NCBI RefSeq assembly: GCF_021026375.1
Contig: NZ_JAJNDB010000004.1
Location: 310,001-374,000 of the forward strand
DNA length: 64,000 nucleotides
Source: Actinomycetospora endophytica
GTDB taxonomy: Bacteria > Actinomycetota > Actinomycetes > Mycobacteriales > Pseudonocardiaceae
Reading direction: 5' to 3'
Part shown: in pieces, positions 50,332-59,759 of the stretch
Numbering within the stretch: the first letter of the stretch is position 1
How the letters are laid out: every line of letters begins with the position of its first letter
Position numbers and translations under genes: made by a program
Notes under the pieces: model-generated
Seen by the model: only the letters and a program-made list of their open reading frames with translations
The model's database searches: none
What the model was told of the DNA's origin: nothing

Positions 50332-51777
50332 CTAGTCCCCGTCCCGTATCGCCATGACGACCGCCTTCGGTTCGGTGAAGAACTCGCGGCTGAACGTACC
50401 TCCTTCCCGACCCACGCCGCTGTCCCCGACACCGCCGAACGGCGCCCGCAGGTCGCGCACGAAGAAGCAGTTGACCCAGACCGTGCCTGCTCGCAGCGCC
50501 GCGCCGACCCGGTGCGCGCGGGAGAGGTTCTCGGTGAAGAGCATCGCGTTGAGGCCGTACGGGGTGTCGTTCGCGAGCCGCACCGCCTCCGCCTCGTCGT
50601 CGAACGGAGTGATCGTCACCAGCGGGCCGAACACCTCCTGACGCTGCAGCGGCGCGTCCGGGCCGACGCCGACGACGACCGTCGGGCGGACCGTCCAGCC
50701 GTCGCCGGTGCCGCCGGTGAGGATCTTGCCGCCCTGCGCCTCGACGCCTTCGAGATGACGGACCACCTTCGCGTGGTGGGCCTCGGAGGCCAGCGGGCCG
50801 ACCTGCGTGCGGGGCTGCTTGGGGTCCCCGACGACGAGGGCCTCGGCCGCCGCGACGAACCGCGCGGTGAACTCCTCGACGACCGGGCGCTGCACGTAGA
50901 GCCGCGAGCCGGCCAGGCAGACCTGACCGGCGTTGGTGTAGATCGCGCGGATCGACCAGGCGACCGCGTCGTCGAGGTCGGCGTCGGCGAACACCACGTT
51001 CGCGCCCTTGCCGCCGAGCTCGAGGCTGACCGGGACCAGGCGGCGGGCGGCGGCCTCGGAGATGACCCGCCCGGTCGCGGACTCGCCGGTGAACGTGATC
51101 CGGTCGACCCCGGGATGCGCGGTGAGAGCCTCGCCCGCCGAGTCCGGGCCGAACCCGTGCACGACGTTGAGCACCCCGGGCGGCATGCCCGCCTCGGTCG
51201 CGAGCCGGGCCAGGATCGACGCGGAGGCCGGGGTGTCCTCGGCCGGCTTGAGCACGACGGTGTTGCCCCAGGCCAGCGCCGGGGCGATCTTCCAGGACTC
51301 CAGCATCAGCGGGAAGTTCCACGGCGCGATGGCCGCGACCACGCCGGCCGCCTCGTAGCGGGAGTAGGCGTGGTGCCCGGAGTCCATCGGGTACTGCTCG
51401 GCCGGGGTCATCCGGGCGTGGTCGGCGAAGAAGCGCAGGTTCTGCGCGCAGCGGGGGACGTCCTTGCCGCGGGCGTCGTCGATCGGCTTGCCCATGTCGG
51501 TGGTGTCCGCCAGGGCGAGCTCGTCCGCGTGGGACTCGACGAGGTCGGCGAGCCGCTGGAGGATCGTCCCGCGCTCCGCGGTGCCCATCCGCGGCCAGGG
51601 ACCCTCGTCGAACGCGCGCCGGGCCGAGGTGACCGCCCGGTCGACGTCGGCGGCCGACCCCAGCGCGACCTCGGCGTACGGCTCGCGGGTGGCGGGGTCG
51701 ACCGATCCGAACACCGCGGCGTCGAGCGAGTCGGCCTCCGCGCCGTCGATGACGTGCCGGATCGGGACGGTCCCCAT
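50332..51777 (-). CDS. Aldehyde dehydrogenase, likely 2-hydroxymuconic semialdehyde dehydrogenase
   Basis: A 481-residue NAD-dependent ALDH. The catalytic Glu253 is in SLELGGKGANVV and Cys287 in NAGQVCLAG. APWNFPLMLESWKIAPALAWGN is the cofactor region. The C-terminal LRAPFGGVGDSGVGREGG is typical of semialdehyde dehydrogenases in catechol pathways. It is coupled to the aldolase by TGATG. It would oxidise the ring-cleavage semialdehyde of the dioxygenases at 29.7-31.5 kb. Confidence 0.88.
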   Translation of the reverse strand: MGTVPIRHVIDGAEADSLDAAVFGSVDPATREPYAEVALGSAADVDRAVTSARRAFDEGPWPRMGTAERGTILQRLADLVESHADELALADTTDMGKPIDDARGKDVPRCAQNLRFFADHARMTPAEQYPMDSGHHAYSRYEAAGVVAAIAPWNFPLMLESWKIAPALAWGNTVVLKPAEDTPASASILARLATEAGMPPGVLNVVHGFGPDSAGEALTAHPGVDRITFTGESATGRVISEAAARRLVPVSLELGGKGANVVFADADLDDAVAWSIRAIYTNAGQVCLAGSRLYVQRPVVEEFTARFVAAAEALVVGDPKQPRTQVGPLASEAHHAKVVRHLEGVEAQGGKILTGGTGDGWTVRPTVVVGVGPDAPLQRQEVFGPLVTITPFDDEAEAVRLANDTPYGLNAMLFTENLSRAHRVGAALRAGTVWVNCFFVRDLRAPFGGVGDSGVGREGGTFSREFFTEPKAVVMAIRDGD

Positions 51778-52811
51778 CAGCCCTGCTCCCGTCCGCGCGC
51801 CAGCTCGAGCGCCACGTCGATGATCATGTCCTCCTGGCCGCCGACGAGGCCCAGTTCGCCGCAACGTCGCAGGATCTCGTGCGTGGGGACCTTGTAGCGC
51901 TCCGCCGCGTGCTCGGCGTGGAGCAGGAAGCTCGAGTACACGCCCGCCCAGCCCTGGACGATGGCGTTGCGGTCCATCTTCGGCCAGCGGTGCAGGTAGG
52001 GGCGCACGACGTCCTCGGCGGCGTCGAGCAAGGCCATGACGTCGAGCCCGGTCGAGATGCCGAGGCGGTCGAACACGGCGGCGAGCACCTCGGTCGGGGA
52101 GTTGCCCGACCCCGCGCCGAGCGCGCACAGCGACCCGTCGATCTCCTTGACGCCGACCTCGGCGGCGATCACCGAGTTGGCCACGCCGAAGCTCAGGTTC
52201 TGGTGACCGTGATAGCCGACCCAGGCCTCGTCGCCGACCTCGGCCACGAGAGCCTCGAAGCGGGCGCGGGCCTCGTGCATGAGCAGGGCTCCGGCGGAGT
52301 CGGTCACGTAGGGGCACTGGCAGCCCGCGTCGACCATGATCCGGGCCTGCTTCGCCAGGTCCTCCGGCGGCGTGCGGTGGGCCATCATGAGGAACCCGAC
52401 GGTCTCCATGCCCAGTTCCCGGGCGACCCCGAAGTGCTGCGGGCTGACGTCGGCCTCGGTGCAGTGGGTGGCGACGCGGACCACCTCGGCGCCCGCGTCG
52501 TGAGCACGGCGCAGGTCGTCCGCCGTCCCGATGCCGGGCACCAGCAGCACGGCGATCCGGGCGGTACGGGCCTCCTCCCGGGCGGCCGCGATCAGGCGGA
52601 GCTCGTCGGTGTGGGAGAACCCGTAGTTGAACGTCGAGCCGCCCAGACCGTCGCCGTGGGTGACCTCGATGACCTCGACGCCCGCCCGGTCCAGGGCGCG
52701 GACGGTGTCCCGGACCTGCTCCTCGGTGAACTGGTGGGCCTGTGCGTGCGAGCCGTCGCGCAGCGTCGTGTCGGTGATGCGGACGTCGTTCCTGATCTCC
52801 GGTCTCGTCAT
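51777..52811 (-). CDS. dmpG: 4-hydroxy-2-oxovalerate aldolase (DmpG/MhpE)
   Basis: Cleaves 4-hydroxy-2-oxovalerate to pyruvate and acetaldehyde. It has 344 residues, typical length. The HMGL-like TIM barrel shows [11 protein letters not shown] (14-24), with D14 and R18, and the metal site GYHGHQN (H201, H203). The C-terminal helical region contacts DmpF. It overlaps the DmpF gene by ATGA and hands acetaldehyde directly to it through a tunnel (family knowledge). It completes the lower meta pathway. Confidence 0.93.
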   Translation of the reverse strand: MTRPEIRNDVRITDTTLRDGSHAQAHQFTEEQVRDTVRALDRAGVEVIEVTHGDGLGGSTFNYGFSHTDELRLIAAAREEARTARIAVLLVPGIGTADDLRRAHDAGAEVVRVATHCTEADVSPQHFGVARELGMETVGFLMMAHRTPPEDLAKQARIMVDAGCQCPYVTDSAGALLMHEARARFEALVAEVGDEAWVGYHGHQNLSFGVANSVIAAEVGVKEIDGSLCALGAGSGNSPTEVLAAVFDRLGISTGLDVMALLDAAEDVVRPYLHRWPKMDRNAIVQGWAGVYSSFLLHAEHAAERYKVPTHEILRRCGELGLVGGQEDMIIDVALELARGREQG

Positions 52812-53740
52812 GCCGGCACCCCCGCGGTGAGCAGCTCGGTCGCGATCAGCTCGCCGACCCGGGTGGCCGCCGCCGTCATGATGTCGAGGTTCCCGGCGTA
52901 TTCGGGCAGGTAGTCACCCGCGCCGCGGACCTCGAGGAACACCGCCACCCGGCCTCGACCGCCCCACTCCGGGCGAGGCGGGTCGAACTGCGGATCGGCC
53001 CGTAGCGAGTAGCCGGGCACGTACTCCTGCACCCGGGCGACCATGGCGTGAACGGAGGCCGAGATCGCCGTCGTCGTCGCGTCGTCCCAGCGCTCGCCGG
53101 GGATCGCGCAGAAGATCGTGTCCCGCATGATCATCGGGGGCTCGACGGGGTTGAGGATGATGATCGCCTTGCCCCGCGCGGCGCCGCCGACCTCCTCGAC
53201 CGCGCGCGCCGTGGTCTGGGTGAACTCGTCGATGTTGGCGCGGGTGCCGGGCCCCGCCGAGCGGGAGGCGGCCGAGGCGACGATCTCGGCGTACGGCACG
53301 TCGACCACCCGCGACACCGCGGCCACGATCGGGATCGTGGCCTGCCCACCGCAGGTGATCATGTTGACGTTCGGGGCGTCGAGGTGGTCCGGCATGTTCA
53401 CCGCCGGGCAGACCATCGGCCCGAGGTGGGCCGGCGTGAGATCGACGGCCCGGATGCCCGCGGCCTCGTAGCGCGGGGCGTTCGCGGCGTGGGCCCGCGC
53501 GGAGGTGGCCTCGAAGACGATGCGCGGCAGCGGATCCTGCGCGAGCAGCCAGTCGACGCCCTCGGCCGAGGCGGCGATCCCGGCCGCGCGCGCCCGGTCG
53601 AGGCCGGGAGACTCGACCACCCCGACCATCGCCGTGACCTCGACGGTCGAGCTCCGGGCGAGCTTGGCCAGCAGATCGGTGCCGATGTTGCCGGGGCCGA
53701 CGACGGCCGCCGGAACCCTCGTGCCGGGCGGAGCGCTCAT
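52808..53740 (-). CDS. dmpF: Acetaldehyde dehydrogenase (acylating), DmpF/MhpF
   Basis: Converts acetaldehyde and CoA to acetyl-CoA with NAD. It has 310 residues, family length. The N-terminal [17 protein letters not shown] is the cofactor motif and Cys130 in [12 protein letters not shown] is catalytic. The C-terminal [20 protein letters not shown] is typical. ATG 53740 is the first gene of the lower meta-pathway operon, preceded by a GGTGAC/GTCACC dyad. Confidence 0.93.
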   Translation of the reverse strand: MSAPPGTRVPAAVVGPGNIGTDLLAKLARSSTVEVTAMVGVVESPGLDRARAAGIAASAEGVDWLLAQDPLPRIVFEATSARAHAANAPRYEAAGIRAVDLTPAHLGPMVCPAVNMPDHLDAPNVNMITCGGQATIPIVAAVSRVVDVPYAEIVASAASRSAGPGTRANIDEFTQTTARAVEEVGGAARGKAIIILNPVEPPMIMRDTIFCAIPGERWDDATTTAISASVHAMVARVQEYVPGYSLRADPQFDPPRPEWGGRGRVAVFLEVRGAGDYLPEYAGNLDIMTAAATRVGELIATELLTAGVPA

Positions 53741-53749
53741 GGCCGAGAC

Positions 53750-53765
53750 GGTGACACGGGTCACC
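53750..53765. promoter_or_regulatory. Dyad upstream of the dmpF operon
   Basis: GGTGAC and GTCACC are 6-bp arms around ACGG, ending ten bases before the dmpF start. It could be an operator or a small RNA hairpin. The 197 bases to the next gene hold no other feature I can support. Confidence 0.35.
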
Positions 53766-53937
53766 GACGGTCTGGAACCGCAGCGTTCGCGAGAGGGCAA
53801 AGCCGCGACGTCGCTCACGGCCGTTCGGCGCCGCCCCTGCGTCCGCAGGGGTGAGGCCCCGTCGGACTCGTCGTCAGGCGTCGGTGGGCCGCCGCGCGCA
53901 CTGTCGTCGCGGACGGATGGCTGCTAGACCATGGGTC

Positions 53938-54753
53938 ATGGCGACCCCGGTCACGACCCAGCCCGCCACGTCACCGGCAGCCGCCGACACGGTGCGCACC
54001 GAGGTCGACGGCGCCGTCGCGCGCGTCGTGCTGACCGCCGCCCGCCGTCGCAACCCGCTCTCGGTCGCGACGATGCGTGCCCTCACCGCCGGGCTGCGCG
54101 ACGTCGCCGCGCACGAGGGCGTGCGGGTGATCGTGATCGCCGCCGAGGGTCCCGCGTTCTCCGCGGGCCACGACCTCTCCGAGATGGTCGACCGGACCCT
54201 GGCCGAGGAGCGCGAGGTGTTCGCGGTCTGCACCGAGATGATGCGCGCGGTCCACGACGTGCCGCAGCCGGTGATCGCGGCGGTGCAGGGCATGGCCGTC
54301 GCCGCCGGGTGCCAGCTGGTCGCGACCTGCGACCTCGCGATCGCCGCCGACCACGCCGTCTTCGGCACCCCCGGCGTCAAGATCGGCCTGTTCTGCTCGA
54401 CGCCGATGGTGGCCGTCAGCCGGGCCATCGGGCGCAAGCGGGCGATGCAGCTGCTGCTCACCGGCGAGACGATCGACGCCGCGACCGCCGTCGAATGGGG
54501 CCTGGTCAACGCCGCCGTCCCGGCCGACGAGCTCGACTCGGCGGTCCGGTCGATGGCCGAGAAGGTCGCCGACGCCAGCAGCGTGACGCTGCGGATCGGC
54601 AAGGAGGCGTTCTATCGGCAGGTCGACCTCTCCGAGGACGACGCCTACGCCGAGATGAGCGAGGTCATGGCGGCGAACGCCATGACCTGTGACGCGCAGG
54701 AGGGTATGTCGGCCTTCCTGGCGAAGCGGTCGCCGGTCTGGCAGCACCGCTGA
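53938..54753 (+). CDS. Enoyl-CoA hydratase/isomerase family protein
   Basis: A 271-residue crotonase-fold protein. The oxyanion-hole strand is GPAFSAGHDLSEMVDR, followed by GMAVAAGCQLVATCDLAIA and FGTPGVKIGLFC. The C-terminal half has GLVNAAVPADEL. It resembles ECHDC3-type members, whose activity is not fixed. ATG 53938 is near the end of a noncoding stretch and has no strong ribosome site. It is followed by a VOC gene in the same direction. Confidence 0.85.
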   Translation: MATPVTTQPATSPAAADTVRTEVDGAVARVVLTAARRRNPLSVATMRALTAGLRDVAAHEGVRVIVIAAEGPAFSAGHDLSEMVDRTLAEEREVFAVCTEMMRAVHDVPQPVIAAVQGMAVAAGCQLVATCDLAIAADHAVFGTPGVKIGLFCSTPMVAVSRAIGRKRAMQLLLTGETIDAATAVEWGLVNAAVPADELDSAVRSMAEKVADASSVTLRIGKEAFYRQVDLSEDDAYAEMSEVMAANAMTCDAQEGMSAFLAKRSPVWQHR

Positions 54754-54797
54754 ACGACACCGACGACACGGACGACAGAGGCAAAGGAGCCCGCCCG

Positions 54798-55199
54798 ATG
54801 GCCTTCCCCGGACTGCAGCACGTCGCGATCACCGTCTCCGACCTGAAGCGCTCGACCGACTGGTATACCCGTCTCTTCGGCGCCGAGCCGGTACTCGACG
54901 AGGACGAGGAGGGCGGCGAGTTCCACCACACCGTCTACGCGCTCGACGGCGGGATGCTGTTCGGCCTCCACACGCACATGGGCCGCGAGGCGAAGGACGG
55001 ATTCGACGCGCGCCGCACCGGGCTCGACCACGTCGGGTTCGCGCTGCCGGACTCCGCGTCGCTCGAGGCCTGGGGCAAGCGGCTCGACGAGCTGGGCATC
55101 AAGCACGGCGGCGTCAAGAAGGCGCACTACGGCTCGGGGATCTCGTTCGCGGACCCGGACGGGATCGCGCTCGAGTTCTTCATCGCGCCGGGGACGTGA
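54798..55199 (+). CDS. VOC family protein (glyoxalase-like)
   Basis: A 133-residue single vicinal-oxygen-chelate protein with two beta-alpha-beta modules. LQHVAITVSDLKRSTDWYTRLFG opens it, the midpoint has GLDHVGFALPD, and GISFADPDGIALEFFIAP ends it. Conserved metal-type ligands are H8 and E near the end. ATG 54798 has AAAGGAG upstream. Its ligand is unknown. Two palindromes follow its stop. Confidence 0.82.
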   Translation: MAFPGLQHVAITVSDLKRSTDWYTRLFGAEPVLDEDEEGGEFHHTVYALDGGMLFGLHTHMGREAKDGFDARRTGLDHVGFALPDSASLEAWGKRLDELGIKHGGVKKAHYGSGISFADPDGIALEFFIAPGT

Positions 55200-55211
55200 T
55201 CAGGCCGTTCT

Positions 55212-55338
55212 GAGCGAGGGGCACCTTCGGTCGATCTAGTCGATCGAAGGTGCCCTTCGTTCGTTCGGGGCGGCGGGCGGTGATTCCGGCGGTCGGCGCC
55301 CCTCGCCCGTCTATTCGAGCGAAGGTGCCCTTCGCTCG
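55212..55338. terminator. Palindromes downstream of the VOC gene
   Basis: A 23-bp inverted repeat, 55212-55234 with 55240-55262, pairs in 20 of 23 positions around TCTAG. A second perfect 10-bp hairpin at 55316-55338 (CGAGCGAAGG and CCTTCGCTCG) repeats the same AAGGTGCCCTTCG words. Together they likely terminate the VOC transcript. The interval to the HxlR gene holds no ORF of note. Confidence 0.6.
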
Positions 55339-55445
55339 GAACGGCGGGAGACGGGAACCCGACCGGGCCCGGACGACGCGTCCTGATGAGTCAGCTCACG
55401 GTCCTACAAAGTGACTCGACGGTCGATCCGGGGTACCGTCCGCTC

Positions 55446-56123
55446 ATGGCTCCTCGGCGCGACTACTTCGACGGATGCGCGGCGGCCCACGCTCTCGACC
55501 TCGTGGGCGAGCGGTGGGCGCTGCTCGTGGTGCGGGAGCTGCTGCTCGGCCCCAAGCGGTTCACCGACCTGCGGACCGGCCTGCCGCACGCCAGCCCGAA
55601 CGTCCTCTCGCAGCGCCTGCGGGAGCTCGAGGACGCGGGCGTGCTCCGGCGGCGCCGGTTGCCCCCGCCCGCCGCGTCCGCGGTGTACGAGCTCACCGAG
55701 TGGGGCGCCGAGCTCGAGCCGGTGCTGCAGACCCTCGGGCGCTGGGCGTCGCGCTCGCTCCCGGAGGCCGAGCACATCGGCGTCGACTCCCTGGTGCTCT
55801 CGATGCGCACGATGTTCTCCGCGGAGAAGGCCGAGGGGGTCGACGAGGTCGTGCAGTTCGTCCTGGCCGACCAGCCCTTCGTCGCGAGCATCGGGGACGG
55901 CACGTTCTCGATGGAACGCGGCGAGACCACGACGGCCGACGCCACGGTGACCGCCGAGGCCCCGGAGGCGTGGGCGGCGGTCCTCTACACCGGCCACCCG
56001 GTCGACTCCGCGATCGCCGACGGCGTCCTCACCCTCGCCGGGGACCGGGCGGCCGTCGACCGGCTGCTCGACCTGTTCCCGATGCCCGAGCCGCTCTCGA
56101 GTCCCGAACCCGTCGGCGCCTGA
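55446..56123 (+). CDS. HxlR-type winged-helix regulator with SCP2-like C-terminal domain
   Basis: A 225-residue protein. The N-terminal half is an HxlR/MarR-like winged helix (LVGERWALLVVRELLLGPKR, then SQRLRELEDAGVLRRR). The C-terminal half (about 120-220) resembles the sterol-carrier SCP2-like domain found in a group of actinobacterial HxlR proteins. ATG 55446 gives the usual MAPRRDYF start; ATG 55386 would add 20 residues from a region that looks like promoter. The regulated genes may be the enoyl-CoA hydratases on either side. Confidence 0.83.
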   Translation: MAPRRDYFDGCAAAHALDLVGERWALLVVRELLLGPKRFTDLRTGLPHASPNVLSQRLRELEDAGVLRRRRLPPPAASAVYELTEWGAELEPVLQTLGRWASRSLPEAEHIGVDSLVLSMRTMFSAEKAEGVDEVVQFVLADQPFVASIGDGTFSMERGETTTADATVTAEAPEAWAAVLYTGHPVDSAIADGVLTLAGDRAAVDRLLDLFPMPEPLSSPEPVGA

Positions 56124-56166
56124 GCGGGGCCCGGCCGCTATCGGTGGGGCATGCCACGATCACCCC

Positions 56167-56988
56167 ATGGCCAGCGCTGACCCCACCGACCTGCCCGTCC
56201 TCGTCGAGCGTGACGACGTCGAGGCCGTGACCACCGTCCGGCTCAACCGGCCGGACTCCCGCAACGCGCTCACCGTGGAGCTGAAGGTCGCCCTGCGCGA
56301 CGCGCTGCAGGAGGTCGCCGAGGACGACTCGGTGCGGGCGGTGATCCTCGCGTCCAGTGGTCCGGCCTTCTGCGTGGGTCAGGACCTCCGCGAGCACGCC
56401 GAGTCGCTGCGCAGCGAGAGCACGCCCGGCGGGTCGCTGGACACCGTCACCGAGCACTACAACCCGATCGCCGCGGCGCTCGCCGGGATGCCGAAGCCGG
56501 TCGTCGCGTCGATCACCGGCACCACCGTCGGGGCGGGCCTGGGCTTCGTCCTGGCCTGTGACCTGCGGGTGGCCGCCGCCGGGACGAAGTTCGCGACGGC
56601 GTTCTCCGGCATCGGCTTCGGTGGCGACTCCGGGCTCTCGGCCACCCTCGCGCACTGCGTGGGCGCTTCGCGGGCCACCGACCTGCTGATGCTCGGCGAC
56701 ACCTTCACCGCCGAGGAGGCGCGCGACTGGGGCATCGTCCGGGAGGTCGCCGCCGACGCCGAGGCCACCGAGGCCGCCGCGCTGGCGCTCGGCCGGCGCC
56801 TGGCAGCCGGCCCGACCGTGGCCTACGCCGAGATCAAGAAGGCCGTCGCGCTCGGCACCGTGTCACAGCTCGGCGAGGTCCTCGCGCACGAGGCCCAGGC
56901 GCAGGTCAAGCTGGGCGCCACGCAGGACCACCGCGACGCCGTCGAGGCCTTCCTCGCCAAGGAGAAGCCGACCTTCCACGGGCGCTGA
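56167..56988 (+). CDS. Enoyl-CoA hydratase/isomerase family protein
   Basis: A 273-residue crotonase-fold protein. GPAFCVGQDLREHAESL carries the oxyanion hole. GTTVGAGLGFVLACDLRVA and FGGDSGLSATLAHCVGASRA give the second catalytic segment. The gene ends back to back with the minus-strand XRE gene, TGA at 56986-56988 then its TCA. It may act in fatty or aromatic acyl-CoA oxidation. The substrate is unknown. Confidence 0.86.
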   Translation: MASADPTDLPVLVERDDVEAVTTVRLNRPDSRNALTVELKVALRDALQEVAEDDSVRAVILASSGPAFCVGQDLREHAESLRSESTPGGSLDTVTEHYNPIAAALAGMPKPVVASITGTTVGAGLGFVLACDLRVAAAGTKFATAFSGIGFGGDSGLSATLAHCVGASRATDLLMLGDTFTAEEARDWGIVREVAADAEATEAAALALGRRLAAGPTVAYAEIKKAVALGTVSQLGEVLAHEAQAQVKLGATQDHRDAVEAFLAKEKPTFHGR

Positions 56989-57840
56989 TCACACGGTCTG
57001 CAGGCCGACCACGCGCAGCAGGTCGAGCTTCTCCGCGTCGGGGCTGCCCGGCGCGGCGGAGTAGACGATGAGCAGCTGGTCGTCGTCGGGGACGGCCAGC
57101 TGGTCGCAGTCGAGGGTGATCCGCCCGATGCCGGGCACGTCGTGGGACTTGCGGTCCACCCGGCGGTCCTCGACCGGGCGCTCCGCCCACAGCGCGGCGA
57201 ACCGCTCGCTCGACGCCAGGAGCTCGTCGACCATGCCGCGCAGCACCGCGTCGTCGGGGTAGCGGCCGAGGGCGGCGCGGGCGTCGGCCACCGCCGAGCG
57301 GTCCAGCCGCTCGCGGTCGCCGTTCTCGTCGAGGACCAGCGCGTGGCCCTCGAGCGGCGGGCCGAACCGCATCCACAGCAGGTTGCGGCGCTCGCGCGGG
57401 ATCGTCGACACGTCGCCCATCAGCGCGTCGGCGAGCGGGTTCCAGGCGAGAAGGCTCCGGCGGGCGTCGACGAGCATCGCCGGGAGGTCCTGCATCCGGT
57501 CGAGCAGCCGCAGCACGCTCGGGCGCACGACGTCGTTGACCCGCCCGGGGCCGGGCAGCGCGACGCCTGCCAGGTCGAACAGGTGCCCGGTCTCCGGTGG
57601 CGAGAGGCGCAGCGCCCGGGCCAGCGCTCCCAGCACCGACGACGACGGGTGCGGCCCCCGGTCCTGCTCGAGACGCACGACGTAGTCGACCGACACCCCC
57701 GCCAGTCGTGCCACTTCCTCACGGCGCAGCCCCGGCGTCCGGCGCCGCGGACCGGCGGGGAGCCCGACGTCGGCGGGGGTCAGCCGCTCGCGCCACTGCC
57801 GCAGCACCGCCGCGAGCTCGGTCGTGTCACCCCGGGTCAT
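56989..57840 (-). CDS. MmyB-like XRE transcriptional regulator
   Basis: A 283-residue regulator. The N-terminal HTH (GLRREEVARLAGVSVDYVVR, then LEQDRGPHPS) is followed by an MmyB-type PAS-like domain (ARRSLLAWNPLADALMGD and WMRFGPP) that binds fatty acid in known members. It is transcribed toward the enoyl-CoA hydratase, convergent, with zero spacing. The promoter region upstream (57841-58103) has a 19-bp direct repeat. Confidence 0.87.
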   Translation of the reverse strand: MTRGDTTELAAVLRQWRERLTPADVGLPAGPRRRTPGLRREEVARLAGVSVDYVVRLEQDRGPHPSSSVLGALARALRLSPPETGHLFDLAGVALPGPGRVNDVVRPSVLRLLDRMQDLPAMLVDARRSLLAWNPLADALMGDVSTIPRERRNLLWMRFGPPLEGHALVLDENGDRERLDRSAVADARAALGRYPDDAVLRGMVDELLASSERFAALWAERPVEDRRVDRKSHDVPGIGRITLDCDQLAVPDDDQLLIVYSAAPGSPDAEKLDLLRVVGLQTV

Positions 57841-57922
57841 GGATCCAGAGTGCCCGCTCGCGCGCGGGTGAGCCTGGTACCGCGCGTCCCCCGCTCGACC
57901 TCGAGGCTGAGGCGGGCGACGG

Positions 57923-58024
57923 GTTGATCAGGGGTACGTCAGGCAGGCGTTCACGCCCGGCGGAGTGCCTGGAGTGCCCCTGGCGGGCGAGCCGAGCGCC
58001 GGGACGTTGATCAGGGGTACGTCA
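57923..58024. repeat. Exact 19-bp direct repeat
   Basis: GTTGATCAGGGGTACGTCA occurs at 57923-57941 and at 58006-58024, 83 bases apart. A related GGTACGTCAGGCAGGC occurs at 49028-49043. The 263 bases between the XRE start and the synthetase stop otherwise hold no gene. Confidence 0.6.
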
Positions 58025-58103
58025 CGCACGTCCGCGCGCCTCGAGACCTGCCCAGCGTGCTGGTGATCAACGATGGGGTCGCGCAGGGCGGTCCCGCGAC
58101 CGA

Positions 58104-59759
58104 TCACCCGAACCCGTCCCGGAGATCCCGCTTGAGGACCTTCCCGACGGCGTTGCGGGGCAGCGCCTCGGTGGTGGTCGTGATCCGGGTCGGGGCCGCG
58201 AACGCCGCGATCCGGGTCGCGACCCGCTCCCGCAGCGCCGCCTCGTCCGGCACGACCCCGGGCGCGTGCACCACGACGGCCGCCACCTCCTCCCCGAGGG
58301 TGGGGTTCGGGATGCCGACGACCGCGGCGTCGAGCACCCCGTCCACCTCGAGCAGCTCGGCCTCGACCGCGGCGCAGTAGACGTTCTCCCCGCCGCGGAT
58401 GACCACGTCCTTGAGCCGGTCCACCACCCGGATCACCCCGCCGTCTACCCGTCCCAGGTCGCCGGTGCGGAACCACCCGTCGACGAAGGCCGCGGCGGTC
58501 GCCTCCGGGGCGTTCCAGTACCCGCGGACGACGTTCGGGCCGCGGAACCACAGCTCGCCCACGGCGCCCTCGCCCAGGTCGGCGCCGGTGTCCGGGTCGA
58601 CGGCGCGCACGTCCGCGCTGGGCACCGGCCGGCCGACGGCGTCGGGCGCGTCGACGTAGTCGTCCCCGACGTTGAACGCGATGGCCGCGGTGGTCTCGGT
58701 GAGACCGTAGCCGTTCGAGGGGGAGCCCAGCCCCGCGACCCGGCGCACCAGCTCCGGCGGGATCGGAGCGCCGCCCATCCCGATCCCGGTCAGCGAGGAC
58801 ACGTCCGCCTCCGGGTGCGCCGCGATCGCGCGGACGAGATCGCGCGCGATCGTCGGGACGCCCGAGACCGTGGTCAGCCGGTGCGTCGTGATCAGGCGCA
58901 ACGCGTCGTCGGCGTCCCAGCGGTACTGCGTGGCCAGGGTGGACCCGCCCGCCGTCGCGGTGACCATCCCGGACAGCCCCGCGACGTGGAAGATCGGGAA
59001 GGTGAGCAGCAACCCCGGCGCCGACGGCGGGACGGCTCCGGTCAGCCGGGCGGTCGCGGCGACGCCGATGCGGCGGTTGTGGACGTCGGTGCAGAGGTTC
59101 CGGTGGGTCCCGACGGCGCCCTTGGGTCGCCCCGTGGTGCCCGAGGTGTAGAGGATGAAGGCGTCGTCGTCGGGGTGGAGCGCGACGTCCGGCAGCGACT
59201 CGTCGATGACCTCGCCGAGGAACCGCTCGAAGGGCACGCACCCGTCGGCCGCGCCACGCACCACGACCACATCGACGTCGTCGGGCGTGACCGACCGCAG
59301 CGCCGCGGCGCGCTCACCGTCGGCGACGACGAGGCGCGGGGCCGCGTCGCCGACCGCGTGAGCGAGCTCCGCCGGCTGCCACCACGCGTTGAGCGGCACC
59401 ACGACGAGACCCGAGACCCATGCGGCCCAGCACAGCGGCGCCCACTCGGGGTAGTTGCGCAGGCAGATCGCGACCCGGTCACCGTGGCGCAGGCCGGCTT
59501 CGGCGTAGCGGCGGGCGAGCGCCGCGACCCGGGCGCGGTGCTCGGCGAAGGTGACCCGCTCGCCGTCGTACACGGTGAAGGGGCGGTCGCCGTACGCGGC
59601 GGTCGCGTCGTGCACGTCCCGCAGGACCTGCGGGCCGGTGACGTGGACCCGCAACCCGACGCCGCGCACCACCGCCTCGCCCAACTCCGACGGACCGCCG
59701 GGGGCGGTCAGCTCCTCGATCACCTCGGTACGGGTGGGACCTGCCTCGACGCCGGCCAT
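58104..59759 (-). CDS. AMP-dependent acyl-CoA synthetase
   Basis: A 551-residue adenylate-forming enzyme that activates a carboxylic acid with ATP and CoA. The P-loop-like LYTSGTTGRPKGAV, NGYGLTETTA and WFRTGDLGRVD are present, and the catalytic lysine is in GKVLKRDLR near the C-terminus. ATG 59759 is the chosen start. The long upstream open frame is not protein-like. The acid is unknown. The 391 bases to the next gene hold no ORF, only a GGCAT-A-ATGCC palindrome near 60003. Confidence 0.88.
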   Translation of the reverse strand: MAGVEAGPTRTEVIEELTAPGGPSELGEAVVRGVGLRVHVTGPQVLRDVHDATAAYGDRPFTVYDGERVTFAEHRARVAALARRYAEAGLRHGDRVAICLRNYPEWAPLCWAAWVSGLVVVPLNAWWQPAELAHAVGDAAPRLVVADGERAAALRSVTPDDVDVVVVRGAADGCVPFERFLGEVIDESLPDVALHPDDDAFILYTSGTTGRPKGAVGTHRNLCTDVHNRRIGVAATARLTGAVPPSAPGLLLTFPIFHVAGLSGMVTATAGGSTLATQYRWDADDALRLITTHRLTTVSGVPTIARDLVRAIAAHPEADVSSLTGIGMGGAPIPPELVRRVAGLGSPSNGYGLTETTAAIAFNVGDDYVDAPDAVGRPVPSADVRAVDPDTGADLGEGAVGELWFRGPNVVRGYWNAPEATAAAFVDGWFRTGDLGRVDGGVIRVVDRLKDVVIRGGENVYCAAVEAELLEVDGVLDAAVVGIPNPTLGEEVAAVVVHAPGVVPDEAALRERVATRIAAFAAPTRITTTTEALPRNAVGKVLKRDLRDGFG

